Below, piece after piece: positions 9,670-19,384 of a DNA stretch of 64,000 bases (position 1 is its first letter; each line of letters starts with the position of its first letter). A program made the position numbers and the translations under genes. The notes beneath the pieces were generated by a model. It was not told the DNA's origin. It made no database searches and saw only the letters and a program-made list of their open reading frames with translations. Source of the stretch: Hyphomonas johnsonii MHS-2 (lineage in GTDB: Bacteria; Pseudomonadota; Alphaproteobacteria; Caulobacterales; Hyphomonadaceae); contig NZ_ARYK01000001.1 in the NCBI RefSeq assembly GCF_000685275.1, forward strand, positions 682,001-746,000, in the 5' to 3' direction.

Positions 9670-10290
9670 ATGAGTGTCGAAGCGCTGAAAGATCTCGCTG
9701 CCCACATCGAGGAATCGCACGGTGATGCCGTGCGGGCCTCGCAGATCGTGGTGGGCGAACTGACCCTGCTGGCAGAGCGTGACCAGATCGTGAAACTGCT
9801 GCGCTTCCTGCGCGACGACCAGCAGTGCAATTTCGAGACGCTGATCGACATTTGTGGCGTGGACTATCCTGAGCGGTCCGACCGGTTCGAGGTCGTCTAC
9901 CACCTCCTGTCGATGCGCATGAACCACCGTATCCGCGTCCGCATCCGCACGGACGAGGAAACGCCGGTTCCTAGCCTGACGGCCCTGTGGCCGGCCGCGA
10001 ACTGGTTCGAGCGCGAGGCGTTCGACATGTACGGCATCCAGTTCGCCGACCATCCGGACCTGCGCCGCATTCTCACGGACTATGGTTTCGAGGGCTATCC
10101 GCTGCGCAAGGATTTCCCGCTGACGGGGCACTACGAGGTTCGCTACGATGACCTTGAAAAACGGGTCATTTATGAGCCCGTCCAGCTGACCCAGGAGTAT
10201 CGCAACTTCGACTTCCTCTCGCCCTGGGAGGGGATGACCAGCGAAATTCCCGGCGACGAGAAGGCCGTCACCGAGGAGGTGCCCGAATAA
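9670..10290 (+). CDS. nuoC: NADH-quinone oxidoreductase subunit C
   Basis: 30-kDa peripheral-arm subunit of complex I, binding NuoD and NuoB at the quinone module. The 206-residue protein contains the family signature [20 protein letters not shown] followed by [20 protein letters not shown]. The start is ATG 9670, 10 bases after the nuoB stop, behind a purine-rich GGGGAAACGG. It is a separate gene from nuoD, unlike the enterobacterial NuoCD fusion. Confidence 0.97.
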   Translation: MSVEALKDLAAHIEESHGDAVRASQIVVGELTLLAERDQIVKLLRFLRDDQQCNFETLIDICGVDYPERSDRFEVVYHLLSMRMNHRIRVRIRTDEETPVPSLTALWPAANWFEREAFDMYGIQFADHPDLRRILTDYGFEGYPLRKDFPLTGHYEVRYDDLEKRVIYEPVQLTQEYRNFDFLSPWEGMTSEIPGDEKAVTEEVPE

Positions 10291-11495
10291 TGGCTGACAC
10301 TGTTCACACTTCGATCGACGACGAGCGCAAGTTCACGCTGAACTTCGGGCCACAGCACCCGGCGGCCCACGGCGTGCTGCGCATGATCATGGACCTTGAT
10401 GGCGAGGTCGTGACGCGCATCGACAGCCATATCGGCCTGCTGCACCGCGGCACCGAGAAGCTGCTCGAATACAAGACCTACCTGCAGGGCCTGCCGTATT
10501 TTGACCGGCTGGACTATTGCTCGCCGATGAACCAGGAGCACGCCTGGTGCCTGGCGATCGAGAAACTGCTCGGCGTCGAAGTGCCTCGCCGCGCCAGCAT
10601 CATCCGCGTCCTTTTCTCTGAAATCGGTCGCATCATGTCGCACATCCTGAATGTCACGACACAGGCAATGGATGTCGGTGCGCTGGCGCCCATCACCTGG
10701 GGTTTCGAAGAGCGCGAGAAGCTTTGCGGGTTCTATGAGCGCGCGTCGGGCAGCCGCATGCACGCGGCGTATTTCCGCCCGGGCGGCGTCCATCAGGACC
10801 TGCCGCAGCAGTTGATTGATGACATCGCGACCTGGTGCCGGCATTTCCCGATTGCGATGGAGCGGATGGAAGTTCTCCTTACCGAGAACCGCATCTTCAA
10901 GCAGCGCAATGTCGATATCGGCGTTGTCGATGTGAAAACCATCATGGAATGGGGCTTTTCCGGCGTGATGGTCCGCGGGGCCGGACTTGTCTGGGACTTG
11001 CGGCGGTCACAACCCTACGAATGTTACGACGAACTGGACTTCAAGATTCCGGTCGGCCGGAACGGCGACAATTATGATCGCTATGTCTGCCGCATGGAGG
11101 AAATGAAGGAGTCCACGAAGATCATCGAGCAGTGTATCGAATTGCTCGCCAAGGAAGGCCCGGGGCCGGTCCTGCCGCGTGATTCCAAGCTTGCGCCGCC
11201 ACGGCGGACCGAGATGAAGAACTCGATGGAAGCGCTGATCCATCACTTCAAGCTCTACACCGAAGGCTTCCACGTTCCAGAGGGCGAATGCTACGCCCCG
11301 ATCGAGGCGCCCAAGGGCGAATTCGGCGTCTATCTCGTTTCAGACGGCACCAACAAGCCATACCGAGCCAAGATCCGCGCGCCCGGCTACCCGCATCTGC
11401 AGGCAATGGACCACCTGTCCAAGGGACACATGCTGGCCGACGTGTCGGCAATCCTTGGCTCGCTCGACATCGTGTTCGGGGAGATTGATCGGTGA
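10290..11495 (+). CDS. nuoD: NADH-quinone oxidoreductase subunit D
   Basis: 49-kDa subunit forming the ubiquinone-binding site with NuoB; evolutionarily related to the [NiFe]-hydrogenase large subunit. The 401-residue protein begins with [21 protein letters not shown] and [15 protein letters not shown], and ends with DIVFGEIDR. The ATG shares one base with the nuoC stop (TAATG). Its own stop overlaps the GTG of the next, non-nuo gene. Confidence 0.97.
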   Translation: MADTVHTSIDDERKFTLNFGPQHPAAHGVLRMIMDLDGEVVTRIDSHIGLLHRGTEKLLEYKTYLQGLPYFDRLDYCSPMNQEHAWCLAIEKLLGVEVPRRASIIRVLFSEIGRIMSHILNVTTQAMDVGALAPITWGFEEREKLCGFYERASGSRMHAAYFRPGGVHQDLPQQLIDDIATWCRHFPIAMERMEVLLTENRIFKQRNVDIGVVDVKTIMEWGFSGVMVRGAGLVWDLRRSQPYECYDELDFKIPVGRNGDNYDRYVCRMEEMKESTKIIEQCIELLAKEGPGPVLPRDSKLAPPRRTEMKNSMEALIHHFKLYTEGFHVPEGECYAPIEAPKGEFGVYLVSDGTNKPYRAKIRAPGYPHLQAMDHLSKGHMLADVSAILGSLDIVFGEIDR

Positions 11496-11839
11496 GCGCA
11501 TCTGCCGACCTTATCCAGCGCCAGCTCGACGCCTACAATGCCCAGGATATTGAGGCGTTCATGCGGTGCTATGCCGACGACGCGGTGCTGGCGGGCCTGA
11601 ACGGGGTCGTGAACCAGGAGGGCCACGAGGCTATCCGCTCGCGGCACCTCGCCCTGTTCGCCGAATTTCCGCAGAACAAGGCCGAACTGGCGAACCGCAT
11701 CGACCTGGGCACAACCGTGATTGATCACGAGCGCGTCGAGCGCGCGCCGGGCGGGGACCGTTTTGACGTCGCCGCAATCTATACGCTCCGCAACGGCGAG
11801 ATCGCCCGGGTCGATTTCGCGAAGGCGGGGGCGGTCTGA
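11492..11839 (+). CDS. SnoaL/NTF2-like small protein inserted in nuo operon
   Basis: The 115-residue product has the cone-shaped NTF2/SnoaL-fold pattern: an N-terminal helix with [23 protein letters not shown] and later strands with [19 protein letters not shown]. Relatives include delta-5-3-ketosteroid isomerase-like enzymes and small ligand-binding proteins; the substrate cannot be told. The start is GTG at 11492, overlapping the nuoD stop by four bases, and the stop overlaps the next ATG. It is therefore translated as an integral part of the nuo transcript, although it is not a complex I subunit. Function unknown. Confidence 0.75.
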   Translation: MSASADLIQRQLDAYNAQDIEAFMRCYADDAVLAGLNGVVNQEGHEAIRSRHLALFAEFPQNKAELANRIDLGTTVIDHERVERAPGGDRFDVAAIYTLRNGEIARVDFAKAGAV

Positions 11840-12291
11840 TGGGCGTTCTTCCGGAACAGCGTGTGTCGGTCATCACGATCGGGGTCAGCGATCTCGACGG
11901 CATGATCCGTTTTTATACAGACGTTCTCGGATTCGAGGATCGCGGCGTGAAGAACGAAGTTGCGTTCTTCAATGCCGGTGGGCTGGTGATCGGTCTCTGG
12001 GACGAGAAGAAGCTGGCGGCCGATGCTGGCGTCGCGGCGGACCGGGCAGGGGCCTTCAAGGGCTTCGCGCTGGCGTACAATGCGCGATCCGCAGACGAGG
12101 TGGACGAGATTTTCGGCCGGCTGGAGAGCGCCGGCGTGCGCATCCCCAAGCCGCCGCACAAGGCATATTGGGGCGGCTATTCCGGCTATTTCGCAGACCC
12201 TGAGGGGAATGCCTGGGAAGTCGCGCACAATCCATTCTGGCCAATTGACGAGGCGGGCCGTGTCAGCGTCCCGCTTGCGAAGGAGCAATAA
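11839..12291 (+). CDS. VOC (glyoxalase/dioxygenase fold) family protein in nuo operon
   Basis: The 150-residue product has two beta-alpha-beta-beta-beta modules of the vicinal oxygen chelate fold: VSVITIGVSDLDGMIRFYTD at the N-terminus and FADPEGNAWEVAHNPFW near the C-terminus. The position that is usually the first metal-binding His is not His (ITIGV), although the late Glu (WEVAHN) is kept, so glyoxalase I activity is doubtful. It overlaps the NTF2-like gene by one base and ends directly before nuoE. It has no known role in complex I. Confidence 0.8.
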   Translation: MGVLPEQRVSVITIGVSDLDGMIRFYTDVLGFEDRGVKNEVAFFNAGGLVIGLWDEKKLAADAGVAADRAGAFKGFALAYNARSADEVDEIFGRLESAGVRIPKPPHKAYWGGYSGYFADPEGNAWEVAHNPFWPIDEAGRVSVPLAKEQ

Positions 12292-13398
12292 ATGGCATTG
12301 CGCCGGTTTGATATCGAGGCGGGAGGCGACAGCTTCTCGTTCAAGTCCGAGACGGAAGAAAAGATCGCTTTCTGGCGTGCCAAATATCCGGCCGACCGCC
12401 AGCGTTCGGCCGTGATTCCGATGCTTTGGCTGGCCCAGAAAGACAATAATGGCTGGCTGTCCGAACCGGCGATGCGCGAAGTCGCAGACCGTCTGGAAAT
12501 ACCTTACATCCGCGTCTACGAGGTTGCGACATTCTACACGATGTTCCGACTGCAGCCTGTCGGCAAGTTCCACATCCAGCTTTGCGGCACCACGCCCTGC
12601 ATGTTGCGCGGTGCGGAAAAACTCAGGGACGTTTGCATCGAGGAGATCGGTCCGGGCATGTTCGTGACCGACGACAAGCGCCTGTCCTGGGAAGAGGTCG
12701 AGTGCCTCGGTGCCTGTGTGAATGCGCCAATGGCCCAAATCAATGACGATTATTTCGAAGACCTGACGCCTGAAAGCTTCCGCAACATCATTGCCAAGCT
12801 GAAGAATGGTGCCGAGGTCCATCCCGGTCCACAGATCGACCGCATCAACAGTGGCCCCGAGGGCGGTACGACCGTCCTGACCGAGCCGCACCTTTTCGAT
12901 GGCAGCCGAAGCACTGCGTCTGTCCTGCCGAACCTGCCCGGATCGCTGCCCACCGCCGATGGCGGAGGCGCGAAGGGCCTGCCCGCACAGGCGGCGCCGA
13001 CAAACACGAAACGCGAGACGACCGAAGCCACGCCGGCAACCAAGACGACATTGCTGCCAAAGGCTCCGCCTGCGGAAGCGGCCAGGGACGTGCCGGGCGA
13101 GCGGCCCGAGGCGGTCAACATTCCGGTTGAGAATCGCGACGACCTGAAGCGGATCAAGGGTATCGGCCCCTCAAACGAGGATGCGCTCAACGCGCTTGGC
13201 ATCTGCACCTTCCGGCAGATCGCGGAATGGACGCCGGCCAATATCGACTGGGTCGAAGGCAACCTGAGCTTTCCGGGCCGCATTGAACGCGAACAATGGG
13301 TAAGCCAGGCCAAAGACCTGGCGGCGGGCCGCGAAACGGACTTCTCGCGACGCGTCGATGCCGGCGAAGTGCCCTCCAGCCAGGATGATGAGGACTAG
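12292..13398 (+). CDS. nuoE: NADH-quinone oxidoreductase subunit E with C-terminal HhH-type extension
   Basis: 24-kDa subunit of the NADH-dehydrogenase module. Residues 1-170 are the thioredoxin-like [2Fe-2S] domain with N1a ligands C98, C103, C138 and C142. The protein is 368 residues, against about 160-220 for most NuoE. After a Pro/Ala/Thr-rich low-complexity linker (about 200-280) comes a helix-hairpin-helix-like segment (about 283-346) with KRIKGIGPSNEDALNALGI. Such modules usually bind DNA or mediate protein contacts; here it may be a docking element. AAGGAG lies 6 bases before the ATG. Confidence 0.95.
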   Translation: MALRRFDIEAGGDSFSFKSETEEKIAFWRAKYPADRQRSAVIPMLWLAQKDNNGWLSEPAMREVADRLEIPYIRVYEVATFYTMFRLQPVGKFHIQLCGTTPCMLRGAEKLRDVCIEEIGPGMFVTDDKRLSWEEVECLGACVNAPMAQINDDYFEDLTPESFRNIIAKLKNGAEVHPGPQIDRINSGPEGGTTVLTEPHLFDGSRSTASVLPNLPGSLPTADGGGAKGLPAQAAPTNTKRETTEATPATKTTLLPKAPPAEAARDVPGERPEAVNIPVENRDDLKRIKGIGPSNEDALNALGICTFRQIAEWTPANIDWVEGNLSFPGRIEREQWVSQAKDLAAGRETDFSRRVDAGEVPSSQDDED

Positions 13399-13401
13399 GA
13401 C

Positions 13402-14706
13402 ATGCTGCAGGACAAGGACCGCATCTTTACCAACCTCTACGGCTTGCATTCGCCTGGCCTGGAAGCCGCCAAGCAGCGCGGTGCGTGGCACCTGACGCGC
13501 GAAATGCTGGCGCAGGAACCGGAATGGATCTGCGAACAGATCAAGGCCAGCGGCCTGCGCGGGCGCGGTGGTGCGGGCTTTCCGACCGGGCTGAAGTGGA
13601 CCTTCATGCCCAAGGAAGTGCGCGAGCGTCCGCACTACCTGGTCGTCAACGCTGATGAATCCGAGCCGGGCACCTGCAAGGACCGCGAAATCATGCGGCA
13701 CGATCCGCACCTTCTGGTCGAGGGCTGCATGGTAGCGAGCCGCGCGATGCGGGCACACACATGTTATATCTACGTGCGCGGCGAATACATCGCCGAACGC
13801 CATGCCATGGAAGCCGCGATCAAGGAGGCCTACGAGGCCAGGCTGATCGGCAAGAACAACGTGAATGGCTGGGATTTCGATCTCTACATCCATCACGGCG
13901 CAGGCGCCTATATCTGCGGCGAGGAAACCGCGCTGCTCGAAAGCCTTGAGGGCAAGAAGGGCCAACCGCGCCTGAAGCCGCCATTCCCGGCCAATGCCGG
14001 GCTGTATGGCTGCCCGACGACCGTCAACAATGTCGAGTCCATTGCGGTGGCGCCGACCATCCTGCGCCGCGGGGCCGAATGGTTCACAGGTTTCGGACGC
14101 CCGAACAATTCCGGCACGAAACTGTTCTGCATTTCCGGCCATGTGAACAAGCCGTGCAATGTCGAGGAAGAGATGTCGATCAGCTTCCGCGACCTGATCG
14201 AAACTCACTGCGGCGGCATGCGTGGTGGCTGGGACAATCTCAAGGCCGTGATTCCGGGCGGAGCATCCGTGCCGATGGTGCCGGCCGACCAGATCATGGA
14301 TGCCTACATGGACTTTGACACGCTGCGCGACCTGCAGTCGGGTCTTGGCACGGCCGCCGTCATCGTCATGGATAAGGACACCGACCTGATCAAGGCGATC
14401 GCGCGGCTGTCATATTTCTACAAGCACGAATCCTGCGGCCAGTGCACGCCTTGCCGCGAAGGGACCGGCTGGATGTGGCGCGTGATGGAACGCATGGTCA
14501 AGGGTGAAGCCGAGCATGACGAGATCGACACGCTTCTCGACGTGACCACGCAGGTCGAGGGCCACACGATCTGTGCATTTGGCGACGCAGCGGCCTGGCC
14601 GATCCAGGGCCTGATTCGCCACTTCCGGCACGAAATTGAAGCCCGCATCAATGAATACCGTCTGCCTCGCGCCATGGTGCAGGGCGCGGTCATCGCGGCG
14701 GAGTAG
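13402..14706 (+). CDS. nuoF: NADH-quinone oxidoreductase subunit F
   Basis: 51-kDa subunit that oxidises NADH using FMN and passes electrons to [4Fe-4S] cluster N3. The 434-residue protein has the glycine-rich nucleotide motif [13 protein letters not shown] (from residue 54), the [14 protein letters not shown] stretch, and N3 ligands C345, C348, C351 (SCGQCTPC) and C391 ([12 protein letters not shown]). Starts 3 bases after the nuoE stop. Confidence 0.98.
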   Translation: MLQDKDRIFTNLYGLHSPGLEAAKQRGAWHLTREMLAQEPEWICEQIKASGLRGRGGAGFPTGLKWTFMPKEVRERPHYLVVNADESEPGTCKDREIMRHDPHLLVEGCMVASRAMRAHTCYIYVRGEYIAERHAMEAAIKEAYEARLIGKNNVNGWDFDLYIHHGAGAYICGEETALLESLEGKKGQPRLKPPFPANAGLYGCPTTVNNVESIAVAPTILRRGAEWFTGFGRPNNSGTKLFCISGHVNKPCNVEEEMSISFRDLIETHCGGMRGGWDNLKAVIPGGASVPMVPADQIMDAYMDFDTLRDLQSGLGTAAVIVMDKDTDLIKAIARLSYFYKHESCGQCTPCREGTGWMWRVMERMVKGEAEHDEIDTLLDVTTQVEGHTICAFGDAAAWPIQGLIRHFRHEIEARINEYRLPRAMVQGAVIAAE

Positions 14707-14712
14707 GAAATC

Positions 14713-16812
14713 ATGTCTGACACGTTCAAGCTCAAAATCGATGGCAAGGAAATCGAGGTTCCGAAGCACTACACGCTGATGCAGGCGTGCGAGGAAGCGG
14801 GCGCCGAGATTCCGCGCTTCTGCTATCACGAGCGCCTGTCAGTCGCCGGCAATTGCCGCATGTGCCTGGTCGAGTGGGAAGGCGCGCCCAAGCCGATCGC
14901 GTCCTGCGCCCAGACGGTGGGCGACATGCGCCCGAACCGGGACGGCTCCGCGCCGAACATCCGGACCAAGGGCGACTATGTCCAGAAGGCCCGCAATGGC
15001 GTGATGGAATTCCTGCTGATCAACCACCCTCTGGACTGCCCGATCTGTGACCAAGCGGGCGAATGCGACCTGCAGGACCAGGCCGTGGCCTATGGCCGGG
15101 GCGGCAGCCGCTTTGCCGAGAACAAGCGTGCCGTCGAAGACAAGAACATGGGGCCGCTGGTCAAGACGATCATGACCCGCTGCATCCAGTGCACGCGCTG
15201 TGTCCGGTTCGCGGCAGAAGTGGCGGGTGTCGAGGAAATCGGCATGATCTCGCGCGGCGAGAATGCGGAAATCACGACCTATCTTGAAAAATCCCTGACG
15301 TCGGAACTGTCCGGAAACGTGATCGACCTCTGCCCGGTCGGCGCGCTGACCTCCAAGCCGTACGCGTTCAATGCCCGGCCGTGGGAACTGCGCAAGACGA
15401 ACTCGATCGACGTGATGGATGCCATGGGCGCCGGTATCCGCGTGGATGCCAAGGGCGCCGGCGTGATGCGCATCCTCCCGGTGACGAATGAAGAGGTCAA
15501 CGAGGAATGGTTGTCTGACAAGTCCCGGTTCATCTGGGACGGACTCGCCCGCCAGCGCCTCGACCAGCCGTTTGTGCGGACAGACGGCAAGCTGATGCCG
15601 GCAACGTGGGGCGAGGCATTCGCGGCCGTGAAGACAGCACTCTCGAAACCGGCCGAGAAGATTGGCGTGGTCGCAGGAGACCTGATCGAGGTCGAACAGG
15701 CCAAGGCCGCGCTCGACCTGTTCCGCAGTCTCGGCGTCCAGAACACGGATTGCCGGCCCGCGGGCGCTGCCTATGGCACAGACGGCGTGCGGGAACGCTA
15801 TATCCTGAACCCGACCCTGATGGGTGTGGAAGAAGCCGATGCACTGCTGCTGATCGGCACCAACCCGCGTGTCGAGGCGGCGGTCTGGAACGCACGAATC
15901 CGCAAGTCCTGGCTGTGGGGTGATCTCAAGGTCGGATTGATCGGTGAAGCGGTCGACCTGACCTATAAATATGACCACCTCGGTACAGGCGGCGACACGC
16001 TGGCCAACATTGCCAGCAGCGATTTCTACGATGTGCTGAAGAATGCGAAACGCCCCATGGTCGTTGTCGGCGAAGGCGCACTTTGCCGCGCCGACGGGCA
16101 GGCCGTTCTCGCAGCCGCCCTGAAAGTGGCCCAGGACGTGGGCGCGGTGGCGGACGACTGGGCCGGGTTCGGCGTATTGCACAATGCAGCAGGCCGGGTT
16201 GGCGCGCTGGATGTCGGGTTCCTGCCAGGTGAAAATGGCAAGGCGACTGCCGACATTCTTGGCGGCACCATGGAAACAATCGTCCTGCTCGGCGTCGACG
16301 AGATGGACCTGTCCAGGACAGGCGGCGCCACGGTGATCTATGTCGGCTCGCATGGTGATGCCGGTGCAGCGCATGCCGATATCGTCCTGCCTTGTGCGAC
16401 CTATACTGAAATGGACGCGACCTACGTGAACACCGAAGGCCGGGTCCAGATGACGACACGCGCAGTCCAGCCAAAAGGTGAGGCGCGCGAGGGCTGGGCG
16501 ATTTTCCGGGCCATCTCGGGCGTGGTCGGCAAGACATTGCCTTATGACACAGCTGCGGCCCTCCGGTCCCTCCTGCAGGGTCCGGAAGGGGAGAGCACCG
16601 TATTCTCCGGGCTTGGATTTGCGCCGGGGGCAAGTGGAGCTGCGGCTCTGAAAGCGGCCATTCCGGCCGGTCCGGTCAGCCTGCAATCGTCCAGATTCAC
16701 GAAAGTGATCGACGACTTCTACCTGACCAATCCGATCGCGCGAGCGTCCAAGACCATGGCAGAGTGCTCGGCGCTCACCACGGCTCTGGACACTGCGGTA
16801 GCGGCAGAGTAG
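14713..16812 (+). CDS. nuoG: NADH-quinone oxidoreductase subunit G
   Basis: 75-kDa iron-sulfur subunit carrying the electron chain between NuoF and NuoI. The N-terminus holds a [2Fe-2S] domain (CYHERLSVAGNCRMCLVEW), the His/Cys-ligated N5 motif HPLDCPICDQAGECDLQDQ, and the N4 motif CIQCTRCVRF with a distal CPVGALTSKPY. The remainder (about residues 220-699) is the molybdopterin-oxidoreductase-like domain without evident cofactor motifs. Length 699 residues, as in other alphaproteobacteria and mitochondria. Confidence 0.97.
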   Translation: MSDTFKLKIDGKEIEVPKHYTLMQACEEAGAEIPRFCYHERLSVAGNCRMCLVEWEGAPKPIASCAQTVGDMRPNRDGSAPNIRTKGDYVQKARNGVMEFLLINHPLDCPICDQAGECDLQDQAVAYGRGGSRFAENKRAVEDKNMGPLVKTIMTRCIQCTRCVRFAAEVAGVEEIGMISRGENAEITTYLEKSLTSELSGNVIDLCPVGALTSKPYAFNARPWELRKTNSIDVMDAMGAGIRVDAKGAGVMRILPVTNEEVNEEWLSDKSRFIWDGLARQRLDQPFVRTDGKLMPATWGEAFAAVKTALSKPAEKIGVVAGDLIEVEQAKAALDLFRSLGVQNTDCRPAGAAYGTDGVRERYILNPTLMGVEEADALLLIGTNPRVEAAVWNARIRKSWLWGDLKVGLIGEAVDLTYKYDHLGTGGDTLANIASSDFYDVLKNAKRPMVVVGEGALCRADGQAVLAAALKVAQDVGAVADDWAGFGVLHNAAGRVGALDVGFLPGENGKATADILGGTMETIVLLGVDEMDLSRTGGATVIYVGSHGDAGAAHADIVLPCATYTEMDATYVNTEGRVQMTTRAVQPKGEAREGWAIFRAISGVVGKTLPYDTAAALRSLLQGPEGESTVFSGLGFAPGASGAAALKAAIPAGPVSLQSSRFTKVIDDFYLTNPIARASKTMAECSALTTALDTAVAAE

Positions 16813-16821
16813 GGCGGCGGC

Positions 16822-17913
16822 ATGAGCAACCTGATCGAGTCTTTTGGCGAAATTGCAGGCTTCTGGCTGGTGCTCGGGCAGATCGCCCTGTTCACGCTCG
16901 TCCTGCTGTTGTCGATCGCATTCCTCCTGTTGCTGGACCGCAAGGTCTGGGCCGGCGTGATGATGCGCAAGGGCCCCAACGTGGTCGGCCCCTTCGGCCT
17001 GTTCCAGTCATTTGCAGACTTCGGGAAGTTCCTGCTGAAGGAAATCGTCATTCCCGCCGGGGCCAACAAGACGGTCTTCCTGATCGCCCCGGTCCTGACC
17101 TGTACGCTGGCCTTCGTGGCATGGGCCGCGATCCCGGTGGCGCCCGGAACGGTCGCGGGTACGAGCTGGGTTGTCTCCGACCTGAATGTCGGGATCCTCT
17201 ACCTTTTCGCGATCAGTTCGCTGGGCGTGTACGGGATCATCATGGGCGGCTGGGCGTCCAATTCGAAATACCCGTTCCTCGGCGCGCTTCGTTCCGCGGC
17301 GCAGATGGTGTCGTATGAAGTGTCCATTGGCTTCGTGCTCGTCACGGTGATCCTGCTGGTCGGGTCAATGAACCTGACGGATATCGTGAACAACCAGACT
17401 GGCGGCTTCTGGAACTGGCACGCGTTCAGCTTCCAGAACTTCCCGCTGATCGTCGTCATGTTCCCGATGTTCGTGATCTTCTTCATCTCGGCGCTGGCCG
17501 AAACGAACCGCCCTCCATTCGACCTTCCGGAAGCGGAATCGGAACTCGTTGCCGGCTACCAGGTCGAATACGGTTCGACGCCCTACCTGCTCTTCATGCT
17601 CGGTGAATACCTCAACATCGTCCTGATGTGCGCGATGATGACCATCCTGTTCCTGGGTGGCTGGCACGGCCCGATCGCGCTGGGCGATGATTTCGCGCGG
17701 GACTATGCCCTCCTGACCAGCCTTTCAGGCCTGTTCTGGTTCATGCTGAAGATCCTGTTCCTGTTCTTCATGATCTCGATGGTGAAGGCGATCGTCCCCC
17801 GTTACCGCTATGACCAGCTGATGCGGCTTGGCTGGAAGATATTCCTGCCGACGACTCTTGCGGCGGTGGTCATCGTTGCCGGATATGTCGCCTATTCTGG
17901 AGTGCAATCATGA
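16822..17913 (+). CDS. nuoH: NADH-quinone oxidoreductase subunit H
   Basis: Membrane subunit (ND1) linking the quinone site to the proton-pumping arm. It is 363 residues with about eight hydrophobic helices. Conserved features are [21 protein letters not shown] near residue 35 and the acidic quinone-channel loop [20 protein letters not shown]. The final codons overlap the nuoI ATG (ATGA). Confidence 0.97.
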   Translation: MSNLIESFGEIAGFWLVLGQIALFTLVLLLSIAFLLLLDRKVWAGVMMRKGPNVVGPFGLFQSFADFGKFLLKEIVIPAGANKTVFLIAPVLTCTLAFVAWAAIPVAPGTVAGTSWVVSDLNVGILYLFAISSLGVYGIIMGGWASNSKYPFLGALRSAAQMVSYEVSIGFVLVTVILLVGSMNLTDIVNNQTGGFWNWHAFSFQNFPLIVVMFPMFVIFFISALAETNRPPFDLPEAESELVAGYQVEYGSTPYLLFMLGEYLNIVLMCAMMTILFLGGWHGPIALGDDFARDYALLTSLSGLFWFMLKILFLFFMISMVKAIVPRYRYDQLMRLGWKIFLPTTLAAVVIVAGYVAYSGVQS

Positions 17914-18395
17914 GTTTCGCGCAAACCATTCGCGGTGTGCTGCTGACCGATTTCATCGGGGCCTTCTGGACGGCAGTGCGCGAAATGTTTCGTCGCAAGG
18001 CGACCGTGAACTATCCGTTCGAGAAGAACCCGCTCAGCCCGCGTTTCCGGGGCGAGCACGCCCTGCGCCGCTATCCCAGCGGTGAGGAGCGGTGCATCGC
18101 CTGCAAGCTTTGCGAAGCGGTCTGTCCGGCGCAGGCGATCACGATCGAAGCCGAGCCGCGTGCCGATGGCGCGCGCCGGACGACCCGCTATGACATCGAC
18201 ATGGTGAAATGCATCTATTGCGGTTATTGCCAGGAAGCGTGCCCGGTAGACGCGATTGTCGAGGGGCCAAACTTCGAGTTCGCGACGGAAACGCGCGAAG
18301 AACTTTTCTACGACAAGGACCGCTTGCTGGCGAACGGCGATCGCTGGGAGCGTCTCATCGCGAAGAATCTGGAGCTTGATGCACCCTATCGCTAG
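17910..18395 (+). CDS. nuoI: NADH-quinone oxidoreductase subunit I
   Basis: 23-kDa (TYKY-type) ferredoxin subunit with two [4Fe-4S] clusters (N6a/N6b) relaying electrons to NuoB. The cysteine sets are C62-C65-C68-C72 ([12 protein letters not shown]) and C101-C104-C107-C111 ([12 protein letters not shown]). It has 161 residues, starting with an amphipathic helix that sits on the membrane. The start overlaps the nuoH stop. Confidence 0.98.
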   Translation: MSFAQTIRGVLLTDFIGAFWTAVREMFRRKATVNYPFEKNPLSPRFRGEHALRRYPSGEERCIACKLCEAVCPAQAITIEAEPRADGARRTTRYDIDMVKCIYCGYCQEACPVDAIVEGPNFEFATETREELFYDKDRLLANGDRWERLIAKNLELDAPYR

Positions 18396-18398
18396 GGC

Positions 18399-19064
18399 GT
18401 GTTGAAAATAACTGAACCGGAGCGCCAGGGCATTGCCCGCTGCTTCACCAAAACGGGAGCTTTGAGGGCTTTGGCTGTTTACGCTTTCTGGATATTGGCG
18501 ACGATTGTTGTGCTGTCGGCGGTCATGGTGATCGCCGCGCGAAACCCGGTCCATTCGGTCCTGTTTCTGATCCTTACGTTCTTTACCTCTGCCGGCCTGC
18601 TCGTGCTGATCGGGGCCGAGTTCATCGCGATGCTGCTGGTCGTTGTCTATGTCGGCGCCGTTGCCGTGCTGTTCCTGTTCGTCGTGATGATGCTCGATGT
18701 CGATTTTGTCGAGTTGAAACAGGGCTTTCTCAGCTATCTTCCGTTCGGTTTGCTGGTCGGTGCGGTGTTCCTGGCTGAGATCGTCCTGGCATCCGTTTCC
18801 AGCGTCGGCGCTGTCACGGGTAATTTTGATGCTTCGCCGGGGGCAGACACCAATACCGAGGCGATCGGGCAGGTCATGTATACCGAGTACCTGCTGCTGT
18901 TCCAGATGGCTGGCATCGTCCTGCTGGTCTCGATGATCGGCGCAATCGTTCTGACACTGCGCCACCGCCCGAACGTGAAACGGCAGAGTATCGCCAAGCA
19001 GACTGCGCGGCGTCGTGCTGATGCCTTTGAATTGAAAGACCCCAGCTCGGGGCAGGGGATCTGA
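18399..19064 (+). CDS. nuoJ: NADH-quinone oxidoreductase subunit J
   Basis: Membrane subunit (ND6). The hydrophobic core includes [18 protein letters not shown] and [20 protein letters not shown], with five predicted helices. The longest frame starts with GTG at 18399 (221 residues), but its first 24 residues are polar and not family-like. A TTG at 18471, with GGGAG 11 bases upstream, gives a 197-residue protein beginning at the first helix and may be the true start. The C-terminal 35 residues are charged and cytoplasmic. Confidence 0.93.
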   Translation: MLKITEPERQGIARCFTKTGALRALAVYAFWILATIVVLSAVMVIAARNPVHSVLFLILTFFTSAGLLVLIGAEFIAMLLVVVYVGAVAVLFLFVVMMLDVDFVELKQGFLSYLPFGLLVGAVFLAEIVLASVSSVGAVTGNFDASPGADTNTEAIGQVMYTEYLLLFQMAGIVLLVSMIGAIVLTLRHRPNVKRQSIAKQTARRRADAFELKDPSSGQGI

Positions 19065-19068
19065 TATC

Positions 19069-19377
19069 ATGGACCTTGGGCTTTCCCACTACCTGGCCGT
19101 CTCGGCGGCGCTGTTCACGATCGGTGTCGTGGGCATTTTCGTGAACCGCAAGAACATCATCGTCATCCTGATGGCGATCGAGATGATCCTGCTGTCAGTG
19201 AATATCAACATGGTCGCCTTTTCGGTCTTCAACGGCGACATCACCGGGCAGATCTTCGCCATGGTGGTGCTGACAATCGCCGCGGCCGAAGCAGCGGTCG
19301 GCCTGGCCATCCTGGTCGTCTTTTTCCGCAATCGCGGGGACATCGCGGTCGAAAACGTCGATCTGATGAAAGGGTAA
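19069..19377 (+). CDS. nuoK: NADH-quinone oxidoreductase subunit K
   Basis: Small membrane subunit (ND4L), 102 residues in three helices. It has the conserved [23 protein letters not shown] (two parts: [16 protein letters not shown], then ILLSVNI) and [20 protein letters not shown] with the membrane glutamates used in proton transfer. Four bases separate it from nuoJ and seven from nuoL. Confidence 0.97.
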   Translation: MDLGLSHYLAVSAALFTIGVVGIFVNRKNIIVILMAIEMILLSVNINMVAFSVFNGDITGQIFAMVVLTIAAAEAAVGLAILVVFFRNRGDIAVENVDLMKG

Positions 19378-19384
19378 GGGCCAG

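Noticed and set aside
14839-16686. 615-codon minus-strand frame opposite nuoG
   Set aside because: Shadow of nuoG: no ribosome binding site, no domain, biased composition.
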